This document shows, in pieces, positions 5,520 to 9,237 of a stretch of 9,237 bases of DNA. Position 1 is the stretch's first letter, and each line of letters begins with the position of its first letter. The notes under the pieces are model-generated. The model searched no databases. It had not been told where the DNA came from and saw nothing but the letters and a program-made list of their open reading frames with translations. This DNA is from DASYVD01 sp036000545. GTDB taxonomy: Bacteria; Actinomycetota; UBA4738; CALAEC01. Position numbers and translations under genes: made by a program. The stretch covers positions 1 through 9,237 of the forward strand of contig DASYVD010000111.1 in assembly GCA_036000545.1 (NCBI GenBank), in the 5' to 3' direction.

Positions 5520-5815
5520 CTCCGCCCACCTCCATCCAATTCCATCAGTCCTTCAGATCGCGGGCGGCGTCCCTGCCACCGCCTCATGTTCTCGACGTGT
5601 GACATGGGCGCCGTCGCGTACTCGCATGTCAGCGGCTCGGGACAGGGCGGGTTGCCCTCCATCGTGACGAAGTTGAACCGGCACTGGGAGCAGAACACGT
5701 CCAATTCGGCCGGAAGATGCGGACACTCACCCCAGGCGCATGAACGCTCGCCTTCCCCGGTGGCGAAGTCGAACGCGCAGCCCGGACACTGGTTGAACCC
5801 CTCCCATCGCGCCAC
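5516..5815 (-). CDS. Zinc-ribbon protein 2 (small, eight cysteines), function unknown
   Basis: 99 residues from the GTG at 5813-5815, preceded by GGAGGT and an 8-base spacer. Four cysteine pairs are seen in order: CPGC (about residues 10-13), SCAWGEC, CSQC, and PPCPEPLTC, followed by a conserved SHVENMRRW block with a possible extra His ligand. Eight cysteines in pairs suggest two structural or redox-active zinc sites. The charged Gly/Arg tail is not conserved in the paralogue at 3514-3870. No family name comes to mind. It is the first gene of a two-gene unit with osmC (ATGA overlap), and its paralogue sits in the same arrangement before a TusA-like gene. A role as partner or redox switch for these thiol proteins is inference from context. 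The short size and Cys spacing exclude a transporter or classical enzyme. Confidence 0.85.
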   Translation of the reverse strand: MARWEGFNQCPGCAFDFATGEGERSCAWGECPHLPAELDVFCSQCRFNFVTMEGNPPCPEPLTCEYATAPMSHVENMRRWQGRRPRSEGLMELDGGGRR

Positions 5816-5857
5816 GTCAGCTCACCTCCGCCAGAAGGGGAGCACGTGATGGGGTGG

Positions 5858-5880
5858 CGGGACCACGGTCGCAGGTCCCG
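5858..5880. promoter_or_regulatory. CGGGACC-N9-GGTCCCG inverted repeat upstream of zinc-ribbon 2
   Basis: Seven-base perfect arms, 43 bases upstream of the zinc-ribbon 2 start, in the gap shared with the divergent membrane-protein gene. The arms match those of the inverted repeat upstream of doxX (4696-4717). A 10-bp palindrome (GATCGCGATC, 5909-5918) lies a little further upstream. Candidate operator in a divergent promoter region. Confidence 0.4.
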
Positions 5881-5973
5881 TCACGGGGGGGCCGAATGAC
5901 CGGGGAGAGATCGCGATCACATCGCTGGGAAGTGACCCGGCTCCCGCCGGAGGCCTAGTTGAGCCCAGGGCTC

Positions 5974-5988
5974 GGGACTCCTTACCCT
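5974..5988 (+). promoter_or_regulatory. DosR-box-like site upstream of the membrane-protein operon
   Basis: GGGACTCCTTACCCT. Compared with the published mycobacterial DosR core GGGACTTNNGNCCCT it differs only at the second T of ACTT and at the inner G. Its CCC ends 86 bases before the ATG at 6073, the same distance as the USP1-proximal box from its start. Single site with no clear partner. Confidence 0.35.
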
Positions 5989-6072
5989 CTTTGCCCAGGC
6001 CAGAATGCCCTGAAGGGTGGCTCCCGGCGCCACCACACTGTGCCCAAGCACGGAAGTCGAGAGGGGGAGACC

Positions 6073-6585
6073 ATGCACCTCACGTACAGGGAGTGGTGGG
6101 CGGTCGTCCACGGCATGGGTTTGGGAGCCCTGTTCCTCCTGGCCTTCGCGGGGGGATTCGCCGAGTTCTGGAGCCTGCGATCCGGCGAGCTGAGCGAGAA
6201 GGGCATCATGACCCGGACCCGCCGCCTAGAGGTCGGTACCTGGATCATGGCTGCCGCGGCCTGGTTGACCGTCGTCACCGGGACGTGGGTTGTCTACCCG
6301 TGGTACCGGGACCCGGCTCCGGATAGCCCCAGGTCGCTGCTCTTGGCCGACCCGAACACGGCCGACTGGCACGAGTTCGGGATGGAGTGGAAGGAGCACA
6401 TCGCCTGGATCGCGCCGCTGCTCGCAACCGCGGTGGCGTTCGCAGTCACCTATTACGGGACATCGCTCATCAAGCACCAGGGGGTTCGACGGGCCCTGAT
6501 GATGTTCTTCACAGCATCGTTCCTGATCGCGGGCGTCGCCGGCGCGCTGGGCGCCTTCATCACGAAGGCCGCACCCGTCCACTAG
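6073..6585 (+). CDS. Four-helix membrane protein, possible heme-b-type histidines
   Basis: 170 residues from ATG 6073, with GAGGGGGAGA just upstream; the frame is open to 5959, but the added residues do not look like protein and an ATG at the head of a hydrophobic domain is expected. Four membrane segments are visible: about 11-32 (VVHGMGLGALFLLAFAGG), 56-76, 108-129 (EHIAWIAPLLATAVAFAV) and 141-164. His13 in helix 1 and His109 at the start of helix 3 could be axial heme ligands, as in small b-type cytochrome membrane proteins, but no CxxCH is present and this is inference. A Trp/Tyr-rich loop (TWVVYPWYRDPAP) and WHEFGMEWKEH lie outside the helices. It resembles unnamed actinobacterial proteins; I cannot assign a function. 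The next gene follows 12 bases later in the same direction. Confidence 0.87.
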   Translation: MHLTYREWWAVVHGMGLGALFLLAFAGGFAEFWSLRSGELSEKGIMTRTRRLEVGTWIMAAAAWLTVVTGTWVVYPWYRDPAPDSPRSLLLADPNTADWHEFGMEWKEHIAWIAPLLATAVAFAVTYYGTSLIKHQGVRRALMMFFTASFLIAGVAGALGAFITKAAPVH

Positions 6586-6597
6586 GAGGTGGAAACG
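6584..6597 (+). promoter_or_regulatory. Ribosome binding site that fixes the next start
   Basis: AGGAGGTGGAAACG overlaps the previous stop codon and places GTG 6598 seven bases after AGGAGGT; the in-frame GTG at 6589 lies inside it. The identical 14 bases precede the TusA-like gene on the minus strand (3518-3531). Confidence 0.7.
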
Positions 6598-6960
6598 GTG
6601 GAGAACGGAATGATGAAGACCTCCGAGGGGTCTGTCGCGGAACGGCCGTTCGGGCCAGTCGCCGCTGTGTTCCTCGCCGCCGGGATCGGGGCCCTTGTCC
6701 TCGGGATCCTGACCACGCTGGCGGAGGCGAGCGAGAGCTTCAAGTCCTGGCTCGAATGGTCGACGTCGGTTGGTTCGCTCTCGGGGAAGACGATCATCGC
6801 GGTCATCGCGTTCGTCGTGGCCTGGGCCGTCCTAGGCGTCGGGCTGCGAGGGAAGAGTCCGAAACCAACCAGCATCTTCATCTTGACGGCCATACTGGTT
6901 GCCGTCGGGCTGGTGCTCACGTTCCCGACGTTCTTCCAGGCCTTCGCGCCGGCGGAGTAG
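6598..6960 (+). CDS. Three-helix membrane protein of unknown function
   Basis: 120 residues from GTG 6598, selected by the ribosome binding site. A short soluble head (MENGMMKTSEGSVAERPFG) is followed by membrane segments near 20-42, 64-84 and 92-112. A distinctive loop between helices 1 and 2 reads FKSWLEWSTSVGSLSGKT and looks conserved in kind with other actinobacterial proteins of this size. No ligand residues (Cys or His) are present. It is translated just after the four-helix protein, so the two probably form one operon and perhaps one complex. Function not recognised. Confidence 0.85.
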   Translation: MENGMMKTSEGSVAERPFGPVAAVFLAAGIGALVLGILTTLAEASESFKSWLEWSTSVGSLSGKTIIAVIAFVVAWAVLGVGLRGKSPKPTSIFILTAILVAVGLVLTFPTFFQAFAPAE

Positions 6961-6985
6961 GGCGCCAGACCGAGCGAGCACGAAC

Positions 6986-7606
6986 GTGAAGAACCCGAAC
7001 ACAGACATGAACGGCTCAGGATTCACACCAGGTTCCGGGGCGGCGCCCGCGCTCGTGCGTCAGTACCTCCAGCGAGTCCTGCCGCCAGGCGACCGACGTC
7101 CGCGGACAGTTCGGATCACCCAGACGGGCCAGATGTGGCGGAAACCCGGAGGCCACGCGCTCCCGTTCACGGCCGTCGAGAAGTTCGCCGTGGAGGATGT
7201 CGCGTTCTCCTGGTGGGCGCGGTTGCCAGTCTTGCCTCTCGTAACAATGCGTGTCCTGGATGGCTATGCCAAGGGGGAGGGACGGCTCGAGGCACGACTG
7301 TTCGGCGTGCCGTTGATGCGAGTCGGTGGGCCAAAGACGGCGGAGGGAGAGGCGATCAGATACCTGTCCGAGCTGCCCTGGGCGCCGCACGCCATGGCGG
7401 CCAACCGGGCGCTCGAGTGGGCCGACGTCGACGCGAGAACGGTCGAGGTCGCGACGAGGGTGGGAGCGGAGCGAGCGGCGTTTCGATTTCAGTTCGACCC
7501 GGCCGGTGACATCGTCGGCGGTTCCGCCGAGCGACCACGCACCGAGGGCAGGAAGATCGTGCGGAGACCATGGGCCGGCACGATCACGTCTCTCCAGCTC
7601 GTCTAG
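6986..7606 (+). CDS. DUF6544-like protein, C-terminus apparently short
   Basis: 206 residues from GTG 6986; ATG 7007 (MNGSGFTPG) is an equal alternative, neither having a good ribosome binding site, and the frame further upstream is Arg/Ser-rich noise overlapping the previous gene. Blocks typical of this family of unknown function are RTVRITQTGQMWRKPGG, FSWWARLPVLPLVTMRVLDG, GRLEARLFGVPLMRV, EAIRYLSELPWAPHA, and RTVEVATRVGAERAAFRF. In related proteins as I remember them, a further region of about 45 residues follows GDIV and a PWGG-type turn. Here the frame ends soon after RRPWAGTITSLQLV, 14 bases before the convergent regulator gene. That suggests truncation, though a natural short form is possible. 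Soluble, no signal peptide seen. The function is unknown. Confidence 0.8.
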   Translation: MKNPNTDMNGSGFTPGSGAAPALVRQYLQRVLPPGDRRPRTVRITQTGQMWRKPGGHALPFTAVEKFAVEDVAFSWWARLPVLPLVTMRVLDGYAKGEGRLEARLFGVPLMRVGGPKTAEGEAIRYLSELPWAPHAMAANRALEWADVDARTVEVATRVGAERAAFRFQFDPAGDIVGGSAERPRTEGRKIVRRPWAGTITSLQLV

Positions 7607-7620
7607 GAGGACGCAAGCGC

Positions 7621-8286
7621 CTAGGCAGGGGTTCCGGGGGTCGTGGTGTGGCGTGCGAGGTAGGCGGCGGCCTCGGCCCGGCGGGCCACCTCGAGTTTGG
7701 ACAGGATGCTCGAGACGTAGTTCTTCACGGTCTTCTCGGCCAGGTGAAGCTCGACCCCGATCTGCCCGTTGGTCTTCCCATCGGCAACCAGTGAAAGGAT
7801 CCGCTCCTCCTGTGGCGAAAGGCGGGCCAGCTTCTCGTCCGTAAGCAGGTGCTTGCCCTTGCGCAGACGGTCCAGGACGACATTCGTGACGGCTGGATCG
7901 AGCAAGCTCTCGCCTTTGCCCACGGTCCTGATGGCCCGGACGAGCTCCCCCCCCTTCACCTGCTTCAGGACGTAGCCGGAGGCTCCGGCCATGATCGAGG
8001 CGAACAGGGCCTCGTCGTCGGCGAAGGATGTGAGCATGATGACGGCGGTCTTCGGGTGACGGGCCCGGATCTCTCGTGTCGCCTCGATCCCGCTGCCGTC
8101 TGCCAGTCGAACGTCCATGACCACGACGTCCGGCCGGGCCCGGTCGGCTTCATCGATCGCCTCTCGGACCGAGGAAGCCTCGGCGGTCACGACGATGTCA
8201 TCCGTGGTTTGTAGCAGCGCCTTCACACCGCCACGGACTACTTCGTGGTCGTCGACGAGCAGGACACGGAGCGGTGGTTCCGCCAT
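7621..8286 (-). CDS. NarL/LuxR-type response regulator, DevR/DosR-like
   Basis: 221 residues from the ATG at 8284-8286. Receiver domain 1-120: VLLVDDHEVVRGG supplies the acidic pair (12, 13), VVVMDVRLADGSG the phosphoacceptor Asp58, MLTSF Thr86, and GYVLK Lys108, all intact. LuxR helix-turn-helix about 156-215: LSPQEERILSLVADGKTNGQ and AEKTVKNYVSSILSKL. The latter, with AGASGYVLK and GESLLDP, is very close to Mycobacterium DevR/DosR, the hypoxia, NO and CO regulator. Upstream, no good ribosome binding site is seen; TAGGAT (TANNNT form) ends 7 bases before the ATG, so a leaderless transcript is possible. No histidine kinase is visible in the window; a DosS/DosT-type partner could lie beyond either edge. 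The gene follows the SRPBCC gene on the same strand. The family call is firm; true DosR orthology is probable but not proven. Confidence 0.95.
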   Translation of the reverse strand: MAEPPLRVLLVDDHEVVRGGVKALLQTTDDIVVTAEASSVREAIDEADRARPDVVVMDVRLADGSGIEATREIRARHPKTAVIMLTSFADDEALFASIMAGASGYVLKQVKGGELVRAIRTVGKGESLLDPAVTNVVLDRLRKGKHLLTDEKLARLSPQEERILSLVADGKTNGQIGVELHLAEKTVKNYVSSILSKLEVARRAEAAAYLARHTTTPGTPA

Positions 8287-8339
8287 TCGAGGAATCCTAA
8301 CGGCTGGTTTCCGTATCGAAGCGGGAACCAGGCATGACG

Positions 8340-8819
8340 CTATGGCCCCGTTCCCACCGGGGCTCCCGCGGCGATTGCCTCGGCCACCCGGTCGAGAAAG
8401 TCCTTGATCGTGGCTTCGGCCACCCGATGGAGTAGCGCACGGTCCAGCACATGGCCCACGCCACCGAAGGGCGGCCGGTACCGGGCGCTGATCGCGAGCT
8501 GGGTCCGGTTGGGCCCGAGGGACGCGATCTCCATGTCCGCGTCGAGCGAAGGGAATAGGCGTTGGGTGCCTGTGGCCGTCCACGTGAGGGGAAGTGTCGT
8601 CTTGGCCGGAAAGTGGAGGGGGGATCCGAGCTCGATCTCGACCCGCTTGCCCACCCGGTGGCCGTCGTCGAAGGAGAACCCCACTTCGGCCAACAGGCGC
8701 TCTCCACGGTCGTCCGCATCCCGGGCGAGCCCGGGAACCCAGGCCTCCGGTGAGGCAAGGAGCGTATCCCGCACCTCATCGAACGAGAGGGGGAGATCCA
8801 GGAAGTACCTAATGAACAT
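8340..8819 (-). CDS. SRPBCC (START-like) superfamily protein
   Basis: 159 residues from the ATG at 8817-8819; an in-frame ATG at 8831 would add four residues, and neither has a good ribosome binding site. The pattern is a first strand MFIRYFLDLPLSFDEVRDTL, internal strands such as FSFDDGHRVGKRVEIELG and LPLTWTATGTQRLF, and a long C-terminal amphipathic helix, AEATIKDFLDRVAEAIAAGA. This is the helix-grip fold of polyketide cyclase and lipid-binding SRPBCC proteins. No catalytic residue set is evident, and the ligand is unknown. The 53-base gap to the regulator gene on the same strand allows co-transcription, and the divergent gene at 8929 lies 109 bases upstream. No signal peptide is seen. Confidence 0.85.
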   Translation of the reverse strand: MFIRYFLDLPLSFDEVRDTLLASPEAWVPGLARDADDRGERLLAEVGFSFDDGHRVGKRVEIELGSPLHFPAKTTLPLTWTATGTQRLFPSLDADMEIASLGPNRTQLAISARYRPPFGGVGHVLDRALLHRVAEATIKDFLDRVAEAIAAGAPVGTGP

Positions 8820-8928
8820 GACCGACAGCATGCACGGCGGCCGGATGCCGGCGGAGGGTCGATGGTCCTGGTCATGAAGGGACCTCCGGCACGACCCCCG
8901 CGCCCCGATCACATGCAGACTTCGGACC

Positions 8929-9237
8929 ATGAATGAGGATCGTGAGGCCCAGGGGGTGGTCCTGGTTGTAGAGGCGGACCCCGCTGAGCGCGAGCTGTTC
9001 TCCTCTTGGCTCGAGGGATCCGGATTCACGGTGCTCGCGTGTCCCGGCCCAACCGAGCCCGATTTCACGTGTGTGGGTGACCGGAAGGGCACGTGTCCGC
9101 TCGCGGAAGCGGCCGACGTCGTCGTCCTCGACATGAGCCTCGAAAGTGAGGCCCTGATGAGGGGGACGGCAGCGGAGGATCTGCTCGGCCTATACCTCGT
9201 ATCGGGCCGGCCCGTCGTGACCCTGGGGTCCCGGGAC
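8929..9237 (+). CDS. Receiver-like protein with Cys cluster (3' end outside window)
   Basis: From ATG 8929 a single frame reads without stop to the window end (103 codons). The fold resembles a response-regulator receiver: VVLVVEADPAERELFSSWLE as first strand and helix (GSGFTVL second strand), DVVVLD with Asp68 at the phosphoacceptor place, and GRPVVTLGS as the fourth strand. The usual Asp pair is changed to Glu15-Ala-Asp17, so phosphorylation is doubtful. An insertion between the second and third strands carries three cysteines (Cys38, Cys48, Cys56) in CPGPTEPDFTCVGDRKGTC. The Cys set suggests metal binding or redox sensing. No DNA-binding output is visible in the part seen. It runs divergently from the SRPBCC gene and lies 0.6 kb from the DosR-like regulator. 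The start lacks a clear ribosome binding site. Coding by composition and family resemblance is convincing; function is inference. Confidence 0.75.
   Translation, partial: MNEDREAQGVVLVVEADPAERELFSSWLEGSGFTVLACPGPTEPDFTCVGDRKGTCPLAEAADVVVLDMSLESEALMRGTAAEDLLGLYLVSGRPVVTLGSRD

Noticed and set aside
4078..5602. Two overlapping plus-strand open frames of over 400 codons across doxX, the gap and osmC
   Set aside because: They are antisense to well-supported doxX and osmC, full of Pro/Arg/Ser, and have no ribosome binding site. Only the short fragment at 4859-4998 inside them carries real homology, split between both frames.
1..9237. CRISPR array, tRNA/rRNA genes, insertion sequences or integrase
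   Set aside because: I looked for regularly spaced repeats, cloverleaf-like segments and transposase motifs and saw none.

Overview
The window is high-GC DNA whose genes begin with strong purine-rich ribosome binding sites (GGAGG or GGAGGT) and often use GTG starts. The gene families (a DevR/DosR-type response regulator, paired universal stress proteins, DoxX, OsmC, a DUF6544-like protein, and unnamed actinobacterial-looking families) point to an actinomycete, probably an uncultured or soil lineage. The sequence alone does not allow a finer placement.

Layout. 1-610 (+): 3' end of a multicopper oxidase. 611-1173: no convincing gene. 1174-1833 (+): conserved protein of unknown function with a papain-like look. 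2129-2542 (+): universal stress protein (USP1) with a damaged nucleotide-binding site, preceded by two near-identical 14-bp palindrome-like boxes. 2799-5815 is all minus strand, read from right to left: zinc-ribbon protein 2, OsmC-type thiol peroxidase-like protein, a 0.5-kb gap holding a decayed fragment related to the 1174-1833 gene, DoxX membrane protein, a strong hairpin, zinc-ribbon protein 1 (interrupted by an amber codon), a TusA-type sulfur carrier (apparently frameshifted), and an intact universal stress protein (USP2). 6073-7606 is plus strand: a four-helix membrane protein, a three-helix membrane protein, and a DUF6544-like protein that looks C-terminally short. 7621-8819 is minus strand: a SRPBCC (START-like) protein upstream of a DevR/DosR-like LuxR response regulator. 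8929-9237 (+): 5' part of a receiver-like protein with a cysteine cluster, cut by the window end.

How the genes may work together. The content (thiol and sulfur-handling OsmC, TusA and DoxX; cysteine-rich zinc ribbons; two USPs; a DosR-like regulator; a Cys-bearing receiver-like protein) resembles the redox, hypoxia and dormancy response set that DosR controls in mycobacteria. That is an inference from family knowledge and from a few DosR-box-like palindromes, not a demonstrated regulon. The most distinctive structural feature is a duplicated two-gene cassette: a small 8-cysteine zinc-ribbon gene whose stop codon overlaps (ATGA) the start of a small thiol-chemistry gene. One copy is paired with OsmC and looks intact. 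The other is paired with TusA and carries a lesion in each gene. Together with the gene fragment at 4859-4998, this suggests local gene duplication and decay, although assembly errors cannot be excluded for the single-base lesions.
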